From NCBI RefSeq assembly GCF_051020975.1, contig NC_135037.1:3534001-3598000 (forward strand): a DNA stretch of 64,000 bases. The letters are read 5' to 3'. Positions 1-12,331 of the stretch are shown here, one piece after another. Numbering within the stretch: the first letter of the stretch is position 1; the number at the start of each line of letters is the position of its first letter. The translations under genes and the position numbers were made by a program. The DNA comes from Osmia lignaria lignaria. Lineage: Eukaryota; Arthropoda; Insecta; Hymenoptera; Megachilidae. A model generated the notes under the pieces. That model did no database searches. It was not told where the DNA came from and worked only from the letters and a program-made list of their open reading frames with translations.

Positions 1-2928
1 CAAACAGATTCGTCGACGAGAAATATTACTTTTATTTTTATTTGTTATAACAAAATGACTACGACTGCGCTATTATTATGCGACGAAATCAGCTGATCAT
101 TCAAGATAATTTTTCTTCGTACCGTTCATAGAATTTACTCGTAGCTTCTTTCGAAACTTCATGGTGGTTTCTCAAAATAGATCCCTGCTTGTTTTATGGT
201 GGTCGTTATTCCGCTCACCGAAAGTGATTCTACAGGAAACGAGTTCAGTAAAGTAAGTTTCACGTAGGGAGATCCGTTTCCTGGGTCTCGTGAAAGATTT
301 TCACAGGTTTACGTCTCTTATGTATCAATTTTTTTACGAACATCCGATCCTGGATTTACGCTCTATAATAAAAGTCTGTTGTAAAAATCATTCGATGATC
401 AAGACGAAAAATTGAACGATGCCTGGAATACCAGAACAGCAAGTTACCCTTCGAAGAAGTTGAGGGATGAATCAAAAGAGAATTCGAGTGAAGAGAGCTT
501 GGCATAGAAACTTAAGGATACTTTTCTGAAGAAGCCAGCTAAGAAACGCGAACGTATAAGCTCTCTTTACAAAATATTCGATGCTGAAAGAGGAATAAGT
601 TTCATGCAAGGAACCAGCACCGATAGATTTACTATTCTCCAGTACTTTTCAACATCGATAGACATTCGTTGCATAAAATATATACAATGAACAGTTTTCG
701 AATATTGAAAAGAAGCTTTAATGTTTCGCGATGGCGGTATTTCCTAAAGTAATATGTATTATTGCTGGGAAAAGGGTGTCGGGTGAAGATCGATAAAGAA
801 TTCGTGACTTGGAAAAGATTAGATTATTTTCTTTTGTGGTCAAAAGCTCGATCGTTAGGAAATACGATCTCTATTGTGAAGAACAATAAGAAACATGGTT
901 TCTGAGGATTGGAAAAGAAGTACAGCTGTTTCATCGCCAGCAGGATACCCAGCTTATTACCCGAATTATTAGGTTGTATCGTTGGAAGATCAGCAAGCTG
1001 GTCGATGCATTCCGTCGCCTCTCCAAATAGACGGTGTAAATATTTGCACCGGTTTTTCGTTTTCTTACCGAGATCCCCTCGTTTATATATAACTCTGCAC
1101 CTTCAGCGCCATCTTTGTGCTTCGGTTACACATGTGCCAAGCCGGAGGAATGCAAAAAGCATTGTTCTTGGCCAGAACGCAAAGCATTCCTATTATGAGT
1201 CGAGGAAAATGAAACGTTTTATGAAAATTATGCAAAATAAATTATAAATAAATCGACGATTATACTTATACTTTTTTTAACTGAGAATAATTCTCCAGGT
1301 AAAGAGAGATTAGAATCTAAGTACCGTGCGTCGCCGGACCTTCTGGACGGATTCTTGATATTACATATAGGGGAGCATAGTACCAGGAAAGTTGAAAATA
1401 CCGAGGAAAAAGTTTCCAAGTCCAAATTCTATGTACCTAATGGCACTAATGGCCAAAAATCTAACAATAAGTTCCTCTTGAGATAGAGGGACGAAAGTCC
1501 AAGTTCCATCTAGATTGTGAAAAGCGAGTCAAGTACTGATGGAAAAGTTTTTAAGATCGCATCCTGTGAAATCACTTTCGATGATCGAATTAACGAGCAC
1601 TATAAAACTTCACTTTGGGAAACTGCTATGAAATTTTGAACGAAGTAAATTGTAATTATTCATCATTACTTCAAACAATAACTGTTTCTCAATTTCTTCA
1701 TAACAAAGTGAATAACTATACTGTATGTCGTCCTCTTTGTCTTCACGACAGCGTTCAACACTATTTTCATTTTTTAATAAACGAAAGTACTAGTAATTTT
1801 ATCGATTATTCGATGGAACGTCTTACAGAGTTCCATCGTCTGGTTCGTGTTTCGCATCGAAGCAGCTAGCAGCTTACGCTTTTTCACCAGACCCACGCTA
1901 ATCCTGTGTCTCTGTGTTTTCTCCACAGGTATTCCCTCGTGTTCAACATCATGCACGTAAATTCGATTAGGGTAGCCACAAGCGATCGATAAGACTTTTC
2001 TAGCAAGATGCGATTGGTGTCGGTGTCGATGTTCGATGAACAAGAAAAATTCTCGAGACGAAACGTACTGAAGACTAAAGTTACCCTAGCAAAATCACGA
2101 GTGAAGGTCTTAGATTTTTAGGTAATCAACCCTTCGTGACCAAGGGTGGAGTTTGTAAAAAAGCGTTCTTACGAAAAACCATTTGTCTTAAAACGTGTAG
2201 TCATCCAACCTTGATATATAACACAGTATTTCCGAATTTTTGGTACACCGAAACAATTTCAATTTCGTTCACTCTTCTCCCACGTTTCATTAATTCCGTT
2301 AGAGGATAATCGAGATTCTCGACGACTTAGTCTGAAAAAATTGTCCGGATTTGCGTAATGTATCGTGTAACGTTCCTGTTGATTGCATAGCGTTGAAGGA
2401 AATTCAATCATCGAGGGAGGTGATCTCCTGAATGACACGAGATCTTCTCTAAGATTCGATGGCAGATGCTTTTGGACCATTAACCATGGACCCTAGCGAT
2501 TCGATTTCTTATTCGAACGTAAATGGCTCGAAGAAACGATTTCAATCGCGTTTAAGCTGATTCGATGCAAACGCTGTGATTTTCGACAGCGTCCTAGCGA
2601 ACAGAAGACTTTGTTGACGGGAGTTCATTAGAATTTTCCATCGGAATTGCCATCGACTGGATAGAGGCAGCGATGTAAAATAAATACAGGTAGAAAGGAC
2701 GAGAAATTGCTCGATCTCGTGAATTTTATTTTCGTGGCTATCTCGATGTTCTCCTGTGAGGTGATTAAAATGGAAATACGACCCCGTTTCGCAAACGACA
2801 CTAGTACCGAGAGGAAATATTAAAAATAATTCCTGTGGAAGGAACGCGTGGAAAAGAAACACCGACCTTGTATGATTCACATTTCAAGAGGTTCATGATG
2901 TACATTCGAATATGATTTTTGATTGCAG
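1..2928. other. No gene identified; probably intron or 5' flank of the RGK gene
   Basis: Both strands hold only short open frames with no recognisable domain. An acceptor ending at 2928 opens the first recognisable exon of the RGK GTPase, and the reading phase there requires an upstream exon ending two bases into a codon. At least part of this stretch is therefore probably intron. I could not pick out that upstream exon. Confidence 0.5.
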
Positions 2929-5900
2929 AAACAGCAATGTCTCGGGCGAAAGATCGCCGTTCGAGGGTTCCTGTTGCAGTGGCCAGGGTGTTGGAGCTGA
3001 CAGTACGGAAAGCGACGATATGGAAGGGATTTCGAAGTACAGAGTCGTGTTGCTCGGGGATTCTGGAGTTGGAAAAACTGCCCTAGTTTCGCAGTTCATG
3101 ACCAGTGAATACATGAACACCTATGACGCCAGCTTAGGTAACGGTTGGATTCATATTCTTTTTTGAACATAAGTTTAAAGTGCGATAACAAGGCTCTCGT
3201 TTCATGTGGCCTGAAAATTTATAAAAATATTCCTGGAGACACCTTAAAGTATGATCTCTCTTTGATTTTCTTGACAGGAGTATCTTGAGGGATAAAAATT
3301 TCTGAAAAAATTCAATTGTTTCATCTTCACTATTTTCTCGACAATCGTTTCAAAGTTTTACTTTGTTATCACCGTACAGTGGTTGTAAAGGACTTTTCAG
3401 CTCGATGGTTTTATTGTCGTTTTATTCCTTTACGATTTTGTGTTGCGTTTCCACGCTTTGAAGCACTGTTTTGCAGATTCACGAACTGTGACTGGTTCGT
3501 CGGAGCATGAGCTTCGTTTTTGCATTTACGTCACGTTCCAAACAAAATTACAAAAGAAACTGCCCCAGGAGATTTATTTCAATTCCTTCTCTCCACAAAT
3601 GTTTCGTTAGTTTCACGATATTCCTAGTTGCATCATTTTTGAAATTAACGTCTTCAATAATCAAAGAATTTGAAACAGCACCTTAATGATTTTTCATAAT
3701 TTTCTTTTGCCTAAAGAGAACGAGCTACAGTGCAAATATTAAATATTAGGTGGTCTTATTTACAGTTTCTTTTCCCCAGAATAGTCGGAGAAGTGAATTC
3801 GAGCACCGTACTTTAAGCGAACAGAATTTGTACAACGTTAGATGAATATTTTCACGTTTAAACGAACCTTTTACTTGAAGCGAAAACCTGAGCCTGTTCT
3901 TCTTTGTATTCTAGTCGTTTGTAGCTTGATTTGAAAAGCTCAAGAAGGCGGAGAAATCTGGGTGAAACACGGGTCGACGAGAAGTAAGGCGCGCAATGTT
4001 AATTATAAACGTACGCGTGAAATCACAGCAAAGGTTACGAACAAACGGTATTTCCTCCGTTCCTTCTCGAAATATTCGCGATTACCAGACCACTTTTCAT
4101 AAATTCTATACGTAACACAGCTAGTAATGAGCTATTCACTTTGAATGCCGTTTGAAATGGGAATTTGTTCCAACTTGTAAAGGCTCAGATTGCCATGGAA
4201 TTCTTGGAAAAGCACTAATTATTTCACCGAACAATCTTTGAAATTGTACTTTGTACGTCATGGAATATAAAATCGTTAAATCATTTTTAATTACTATGTT
4301 TAGAAATCACGCCTTTTACCACTCGAGACTTTTCTAACTATTTTTGTAAACGCGCAAGTGCAACGTTCCTACGGTCGGCGAACATTTTCAAAGGAGAGAT
4401 TAACGACCGGTTCGATTAATAGCGTAGCTCGTTAAGCTACCAGCACACGGCCACCCTTCCACGTGTAATCACGCTGTTGGACCTCGAAAATCATCGACGT
4501 CGTAGGCGTTACCTCGAGAAACCAGTTAACTACTCTTCAAGGAGCTTTTATATTTTTTCATTTAGCATGACGTTATATTTTCGTCGACCACACGATAACC
4601 GTGTTGTTCTTATCGCTTCTGAGGATCACGGAGGCTGTTGCAGTTGCTAAAATTTTTCAATTAAAATATTTCAAGTAAAGTGAAATGAAGAAAGAAACGA
4701 TGTTGTGCTTGTATTTTCCAAGGAAAAACAGTTTTTCAAGATTTCTTTCTTGCAATGGACCACCCTTGGTTCTTGCTCGATTCCCATGGCCAACTATAAT
4801 GCTGGTTTCGTGTAGCTCGGTCAGTGCTGATCGTTAACGCGGTTGATTGCCTCGGGTGTAGCCACTTGTCGAAGCAGTCGCGCTTATTACACGACAATTA
4901 TTGTTCTACGCTTGGCAGAAGTGATTATGGTATTCATTTACTTCCCTCGTTTCTGTCTCGCATAATCGTCCGTTTAACGACGATGAGATCCGCAGTTCCA
5001 TATTTAACGAGAATGGAACAATATTGTTGCTTCGACTCGGAATGTTATCACAAGCTGTTGCTATTGCTGAGAACGCGATCGAATCCAATGAACGTATAGT
5101 GAATCAGAAAATGGTATCCTATTAATTATTATTATTATTTCATAAGATCTACTTTCTTTCACTTTTAGAATATTCCATGGACATTAAGATTTCTATCAAA
5201 ACAAGGTGCCCAATTTTTAATAGTTTCCATTTCCAATTCGTTACCACGTTTATCATCTTCTAACTTCTTTTGTCATACGTCTACAAACATTTCTCAACAT
5301 AAACTTTGTAGAAGTTTTTTCATGGATTAATTCGCTGTACGAGTGTGAAGAAGAATAAGAGCGGATGTTCGGTTTCTCTAGTACATATCACGTTCCGTCA
5401 GAAGCGTTTAGTTTCATCGAGCAACGGAAAACATACTCGAACTTTGCTCGGTGAAACCACCGGATGGGAAACTAAAGCTCTTGTTTCCGGTTCGTGCTTT
5501 CTACGCGAATTCACCTTACATCTTCACGTTATTTTATAGACGACGAGTTCGGTGAGAAGACGGTCTCAATTTTATTGGATGGTGAAGAGTCGGAGATGGT
5601 GTTCATCGATCATCCGTGTGTAGAAATGAGCGTAAGTGCTGTGTTTCCGTTTTAAATAACCACGCCCACACTCGATTTACAATTTTCGTTTGAAATTATA
5701 TAAATTCGTTATCCGTTGTAATTGCGGGCTCAATTGTTACACGGAAAGGTTACAAAGTATAAAATTACCATGGCTCTCTGAAAGTAGACTGAATGGAAAA
5801 CAATCGAAGAAAGAACTTTAGAGATTTCCTTTGAATCCATCGTTGATAATTACCATTGAATTGGATGCAATTAGGAAGTAATTACTTGGAAAGAATATTC

Positions 5901-6569
5901 AGTAAAGACTTTTGTCAATTTATTGTGTAGGTGGAAAATTCTTTGTCCACGTACGAGCCTCATTCCTGCATCGTCGTTTACTCCATCGTGTCTCGTGCCA
6001 GCTTCCAGGTAGCTGAGGAAATACTGAATTACCTGTGGAGAGAGAATTACACTCGAGAACGATCAGTGATCGTAGTGGGAAATAAGTCTGACCTGGCTAG
6101 AAGTCGCACCATCTCGACAAACGGTAAGCTTCTTTTTAATTTCGAAACGAATTAAAATCTAAAAAAAGAACCTCTAAACCCCTTACGGAAATTAAATTTC
6201 CAACGATATAAATACACCAAGTGCAAGCGTACGTTGGAATTCAGTAAAGAGTCTTTGAAAAGAAGTTGAATTCCGTATCCTTTCAAAGAGGGCAAGCAGC
6301 TAGCTACATCGAGGGAGTGCAAGTTCATCGAAACGTCCAGTGGGATACAACACAACGTGGACGAGCTTCTGGTGGGCGTTCTAAAACAGATACGGCTTCG
6401 AGAGACCCGTGACAAGAAGCTGAAACGTCAGGGTAGCAAGGGGAAGTTTCTGTCGAAATTACACGGAAGCAAGACAGCTCTCAGCTTAAATCTGACCAGA
6501 GAAATACTGAACAGAATGTGTTTGAACGACAGTAAAAGCAAGAGTTGTGAGAATCTTCATGTGCTCTAA
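2929..6569 (+). CDS. RGK-family (Rad/Gem/Kir-like) small GTP-binding protein, 5' end incomplete
   Basis: Four exons: 2929-3137, 5540-5631, 5931-6123 and 6289-6569, with GT-AG introns and matching phases, giving 257 visible residues. The P-loop GDSGVGKT sits at visible residues 43-50, followed by a switch region ending in EYMNTYDAS. G4 is NKSD and G5-like is ETSS. The G3 motif DxxG is replaced by FIDHP, an RGK hallmark. A basic C-terminal extension follows the GTPase core and ends SKSCENLHVL, resembling the conserved RGK tail; there is no CAAX box. Known family members inhibit voltage-gated calcium channels and remodel the cytoskeleton at the plasma membrane. That function is inferred from the family. 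Upstream exons are missing from this model; the first in-exon methionine is at 3019, and an ATG at 2912 would also be in frame if the acceptor were not used. Insects carry several Rgk paralogs and I cannot assign which one this is. Confidence 0.9.
3138..5539 (+). other. Large intron 1 of the RGK gene (as visible)
   Basis: This 2.4-kb intron runs from a GTAACG donor after the P-loop exon to a TTTTATAG acceptor. The open frames inside it on both strands have no recognisable domains. The other two visible introns are under 310 bases, so this is the likely place for intronic regulatory elements. Confidence 0.7.
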
Positions 6570-9500
6570 AGATACTGTGATTTTGTTTTCGAGCAACTTT
6601 ATATCCCTTTTTTTGTCGTTATATTTAATTTTTTTTTTATTAAAAGGATTAAAAACTGTCGCATGGATAAGACATCATGTAAAATGTACTGGGTGCAGTA
6701 TCGCATCAAATTACTGAAGATGCAGTATGGTATGTGATGGGCGGTCTTCCAAACGAGCACTGGTAGCGAGCTTGTTAACACGTTGTCTGCCGACCTAAAT
6801 TCACTGATTGCCTCGCGATGTAGCGATCAATTATAATTTTTTATTCTTTAAAGAATCGTTATCGAACATTTTAGTTCGTAGCAAGCGGGAAAGCAATTTC
6901 AGTATCTCGCTTTATGATTACGCTTTTCAATTAGAGAAACTTTTATTGAAATCGTTGGAAGTTTAATGCTTTCAGTTACGATCGGAACAACGTGGAAAAA
7001 TAGTTATTCGCAACGTATACGGATTTTTCCGGGAAATAAAAAAGCGAGGATAGGTGCATTTTGACGCGATCATTGTGGTATATTTTTCATTGATTTTTCA
7101 TTATTCTTTCCACTCGCGTAACGAATTAAAGCCTACGCGTGTTTCAGCGTGTCCCAGAAAGAGGATAGATGCGCAAACAGGGTAACTTTTACCCTTCCAA
7201 TCACACCCTGTCCTTCGAATAATATTTGCTCTACCTTCCGTACCGCTGCCACTGGTAAGTAAATATCCGCTCACAATCGAAGAAAACAGAATGACACGCA
7301 GAAACCTCGACACGTTTATGGTTCAACTAGTTCGAAAGGAGATCGTGATTTCATTATTTCTGAAAATTTCCTCCCCTTGGAAGGCATAAAATTCTGAAGA
7401 AATAAATCTTCTCTTTCCTGATGACTCGGCTCGAGGCGGCCGAAATTGCTTCTCCACGAACACAAGGTTCAGGCAATTTTTCACGGCCACGTATACCAAC
7501 CGGAAATCAGTGAGAAATTCCTCGGAGGAATTGATTCCGGACCGGTATGCGTTGTACTTCGAATTCGATGCTCGCCAGACCTCGAAATTAGAATCGAGGA
7601 CGAATTGATCACAGTACGAACGACGGTACGGGAAAATTTGGCGGCTGGTTCGTCCACGATTCGATTATTTATTGGGATCTAATGAGCAACACGTGTCTCT
7701 CGCCTCTCGTGTTGCAATACAAACTCATTTATACAGAGAGTGGCTCTAAAAGCATTTAGTACAAAATATTGCATCGTATCTTTCAATTTATAAAATTCCA
7801 AAGTGATATAATTTACTGTTTCATTTTCTACGACTCAGTGTTGTTTAATTGATTAAATTATTGAGAATAGTGCATTTTACGTGCAACGCGTGCACTCGTG
7901 TAGCCGGACAATGAAAAAGACAAAGACTAAAGAATAAAGGAGAAATTTTCCGATAATTGTGTCTACGCGATACAGTAGTCTCAATTAAAGGGCTCGAATT
8001 AATCGAGAGAATAATGGTCTACCGTTCACTTCCAGAAAAAATCGATTCGTGTCAAGGCGAAAGCTCGCGCCAAGTTCGATCGTTCATTTGGCTGGCTCGA
8101 TTTTCAAAGCGTTTCCTATTCGAGCATCGAGCGGTGGTTCGTCTGTCGACGGATTAATTAATTCAACTAAATGACCGAGCAGTAATTCGAACGATCATTC
8201 CTTCAACGAAGTCACTTTCTCGCTAACGCATGACGTGTTACATATCGCTTTGAAAATCGAGCTAACGAATGAACCAGCTGGACGCTGGTTTCGTCCGGTT
8301 GAAACGACGCTGGACGTCCTATCGCTTCGTACGACGCATAAACGATCCAATATCGCGTGTAAATGTATAATGTAATCTAGCCATTAAGCAATTCTGTATG
8401 GAACGAAACGTTTCACACGTCTGGGTCATTCTAGAGATATTTATCCGTATGACTAAATTTTCACGACTAGAAAATAAATTATAATCATTATTTCGTTTTT
8501 TTTTTATTTACTCCAAATTTTAACGAATCAAACCTCGTTTTATAATTTGCCTTCCACGTTTCGAAGATCCTTGATTGATTTTCGTGGCCGCGGATAAATG
8601 GGTATCGTGGAAGAATACAGAATACACATAATGCAATCGAGTAGGGACGGCCTAAAAACGTACAAGACGAGAGGTACGATCTCTCCGTCAGTATATGTGC
8701 ACGTAGACCTATTATATCATTATTATCAACGTTGTTTTCAACGAGGCCAAGAGATTATCGATAACGATAACGATCGCTGAAACAACACGCGCGTCTGTTC
8801 AGTTAGATAAGCGCTTCACATATCGAGCAAAGGCTTATAAAACAGTAGAAAGAATGGGTTGTTCATATTTAATCGTAATCACACGCGTTAGAAGACTATA
8901 GTTGTCGTTCGTTTCTAAAGGAACATTCGAATGAACCAATAAGACCGAATGATTATTTTCGAGGCATCGTGAACGCCGATAATAGAACGGGAAAAAAAAA
9001 TCATTTCTCAAACGCGTTGTTTGTCTTACGAAGTTGTGGAAACTGCATACCTCGAAGTTACGAATAAAACGAAAGGCTGGTCTATTTTTATATAAATACA
9101 AGTTCGTCCGACACGTTTTATCACAACCTGTCATTCACACGATTGACGTTTTTCTACTGTATAAGGAACAATTCCGCTTCGTACGCGAGAGAAACCGTGC
9201 AGGGGGTGAACATTATTTTTTCTCCTTCTTTCATTCCATCGAACAAAAGATTCTCATTCTTTTGACGTTCAATACGAACGCGTATAATGGTAGCGAAAGT
9301 TTGAAAATCCTATTGTCTAACATTTGTTCGATTAGATATTTCTCTCGTTTCGAGATTTCTTCTTCGAAGTGTCCCCTCTCGCACGTTCATACGACAATCA
9401 ACTTATTTTGTTAACTATCGTGTTGTACCTCGAAATCTGTAGTAGAATTTAGACATTTGGTGTTTATGTCGAAATAAAAGCAATATGCCAAACATACCCC

Positions 9501-9977
9501 CTCCGTTTCACCCCATTTACCCCTCTATCATTGGAAATATACTAAGTACAGATTTTGTTTCTTTTTTTAAATTGAAAAAAAAATGATTTTCTTTTATCGA
9601 TAAACATCTATATTGAAGGAATAAAACAATCATCAGAAACGACTTCCTTCAAAACAGTTCGCAAAGGAAGAGCCCACGTGCAGCCCGGTGCAAAACTGTT
9701 GCATCCGTCTTCGAATGCACCCCGGTGCATAACTGTTGCATAGCGCTTGGAATGCACCGAGCAACACGATCCACGCCATCTGCCGCAAAGACTGTAACTC
9801 TAAAACCAGTTCCGAACCTAGTTTGGGTCGATGGAACAGCACGATCGTTCCAACATGGCTCCGCATCGAGTGTTCCAGTAGCGTTTTCGAGACACGTTCG
9901 CGAGAACTGCTCGTCGCGCGACGTCATTATCGGCCAATTAGGTGAATTACAAGCAACAGGTTTGGTCAACCGAGACC
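6570..9977. other. Intergenic, no gene seen
   Basis: This lies between the RGK stop and the VAMP4-like start. An ATTAAA at 6639-6644 follows a long T run and could be the RGK polyadenylation signal. A canonical AATAAA occurs near 7035. The open frames near 7446-7682 and 9034-9414 show no domain or splice support. The VAMP4-like 5'UTR and promoter must lie in the last few hundred bases. Confidence 0.5.
9679..9752. repeat. Two copies of a 37-base tandem repeat
   Basis: Unit 9679-9715 is followed directly by unit 9716-9752. They share TGCA(G/C)CCCGGTGCA(A/T)AACTGTTGCAT and end in GAA, with about seven mismatches. A third partial unit may begin at 9753. The repeat lies about 225 bases upstream of the VAMP4-like ATG, in its likely promoter or 5'UTR. 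Confidence 0.7.
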
Positions 9978-11431
9978 ATGGCGACGTCCAGCAAGTGGGA
10001 TTTGTCCAAGGAGGACATTAAATCAGCGGCAAACGATGAAAAGGTTAGTGGTTATTCCGTATGGAATCATCATGCGCCATATCAGTGCTGACGCGTCCGC
10101 TGAGATTTCGAGTGGCGGGAGTTTTGAATTCGATTCAAACTGTTTCAGGAATCACTTTTGGAGCACGAGAGCGATACAGAAGAAAACATGGTGTTCAAGT
10201 GAGTCTAACGACTCTCATTTAACTTCCTAATTATCCTTCGATGTATTCTAACTTATGATGTTTCTGTATCTAGTCGACCTAGTACGTCCTCGGGGGAGAC
10301 ACGCGCGGATGGAAAGATGGACAGGTAAAGTGTCCTTGATTTTCGTGTATGTTTGTGATACTTGTTTTTGCTTTTGTACTTTACTTCATTAATGTCTTCT
10401 TTATAAAACAATCGTTTCGTTGACAGTAAATATTCGTTTATTGCGAAATGTTTAAGCCGAGTATGTTTGATGCACATTTTCTGATTCAAGCGTCCGACTG
10501 CAAATCCAAGAGGTGACAGAAACGATGCGCGAGAACGTGCAGAAAGTAATGGAACGTGGCGAGAGGCTCGAGGATCTACAGGAAGCTAGTGATCGTTTGA
10601 ATATGGCCGGAAGCGAATTCAGATCAACCGCGAAGAAAGCACAGCAAAGGGCGTGGTTACAGAATTTCAGGACGAGAATAATCTTGGTCGCTATCACGGT
10701 GACGGTGGTAATCTGCATTATTGGTACGGTACCAGTCTGTGCAAGCCTTTATTTGACGTGCATGATAAACTGCATGTTATTTTCCTTCTTATCGCACCTC
10801 AAATATAAAGCAGCAATGCGCAATCCTTTATCTTTGCAAATTGTAACGAAAATGGCAATGACGTTTCAAAATGTGATCGCGCATTTCTGATTTAAAGTAA
10901 TCATCGAACGTTTGTGTTCATCTATCTTGAACATACGTGCACCAGCACTTGTTCTCGCCTTTTTTGACTGAATTCGCCATTGCAAATCATTCAGCTACCG
11001 CACAGAGATCGTTTAAAAACAGCTCACGTAGTCAGATCGACGGGTATCCTTTTCAGTACTGGACATCACGGTGCTTTACCTGGTTCTCAGATAGCGAACA
11101 CACGGTGTAGCGAGCCTCAAACGTTCGATTCCAGGTATTCATCAATTTTCCACTTCTAAGTCTGTTCCCAGTACACATCTCACCGGCTTCTCTCTTACCT
11201 TTATCGGCTAGGTAGGTTATCCTTGAAATTACCGTCAAATTTAACGCATCGTGTTAGAGATTTAACAAGGCTCTTTCCATTATCGACGCTTCTCATTGTT
11301 CGTACGATTTGCACGCGTCTCGTATCGCTTTGAAAACCTCATGTTTTAACGTTCGAAATCATTTACAGAACACGTCAACGTATCATTGACGTTTTATTTT
11401 TTCAGTATCCATCGTTGTGAAATATTCGTGA
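9978..11431 (+). CDS. VAMP4: VAMP4-like R-SNARE (synaptobrevin family), 141 aa
   Basis: Five exons: 9978-10043, 10149-10198, 10274-10324, 10491-10723 and 11406-11431. The start ATG sits in ACCATGG. The SNARE helix spans about residues 57-117 with the zero-layer arginine at R78 in MERGERLEDLQ. ERGERL is the VAMP4-type core. A C-terminal membrane anchor covers 118-137. The N-terminus carries a dileucine plus acidic cluster (SLLEHESDTEEN, 24-35), like the VAMP4 TGN-sorting signal. The protein is 141 residues, the same length as I recall for vertebrate VAMP4, and ends KYS after the anchor. The last exon is only 26 nt and encodes the end of the anchor. Reading through intron 4 would put a long polar tail in the lumen, which is implausible. 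VAMP4 is known to mediate endosome-to-TGN fusion. VAMP8/VAMP2-type alternatives fit the N-terminus less well. Confidence 0.88.
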
Positions 11432-12331
11432 CCGAGGCTCCGTCCAGACTGAAACACAATCGTTATATCGTGCGTACGTTCTGTATTTGTACCTGTCTTT
11501 AATGAACTGTATACGTGTATTATTATCATATAAGTTTGTATAAAATACATATTCTTGTTATTTTTAAGACGAGTCGCGTTCATGTGTACCGAACCACGTT
11601 CTCCCTCGGTGGATTCTCTCTCTCTCTCGTTTGCGGTTTCCGCAGAATTCTGATCCATAGCCTCGTGTATCTTACACAATTTTCTGCTCTTTTGTACGCG
11701 TATCGTTGCACCTTGGACCCTTTGTTCGTATTTGCCGTCGGCTTTTACCTCATTAATCGATTAAAAAATTGAGCACAACATCGCGGCGTACGCGCGTGTC
11801 CCTACTATAACGCAATTAATCTCATCACCGTGTCTTATAAGGCATCCACGTTTTTGCAAGCTAAGTTTTATCTCTATCAGATCTACGAAATTGTGATCAC
11901 CGATCGATTAAGATTTTATGTTTACTACTACACGCATGTTTGACGCGAAGCGTTCTCGTGTAAGCGAAGTCCCGTTCAAAAGTGAATGCAGTCGCGAAAC
12001 TCGGCTAACAAACTTCCCCTCCACATTCTAACATGCTACGCCAATGACTATCAATGACGATCACTTGTACGTTTCGCTACACGATACGTATATGCGAGTA
12101 CACACACCGCTAGCTCGGTTAGTCGTCGTCCGCCCGCGACTTGAAGTACCTGACCACGCTGAGCGTATTCCTCCTCTTTTCTATTTTTCCCTTCCCTTCT
12201 TATTCTTCTATTTCTTTGCGAACTACTCGCGACCAAGACGACTATCATCCTCGTTAGAAACGTGCTCGTAGTAGACGAGACCGAACGGGCGCCGGCGAAT
12301 CGATCAGTGCGCGTCCTGTTCGCTCCAAGTC
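11432..12331. other. Intergenic between VAMP4-like and FATP genes
   Basis: This 0.9-kb stretch holds a short TCTCTCTCTCTC run near 11610 and no supported exon. It should contain the VAMP4-like 3'UTR and the FATP promoter. A TCAGT initiator-like pentamer at 12304-12308 lies 24-28 bases before the FATP ATG, which would imply a very short 5'UTR if used. Confidence 0.5.

Noticed and set aside
9034..9414. 126-residue plus-strand frame upstream of the VAMP4-like gene
   Set aside because: Low-complexity aromatic and basic composition typical of AT-rich noise, with no homology recognised.
10724..10890. Continuation of VAMP4-like exon 4 for 56 more codons
   Set aside because: It would add a long luminal tail to a tail-anchored SNARE. 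The spliced end at 11406-11431 gives a normal anchor and the expected 141 residues.
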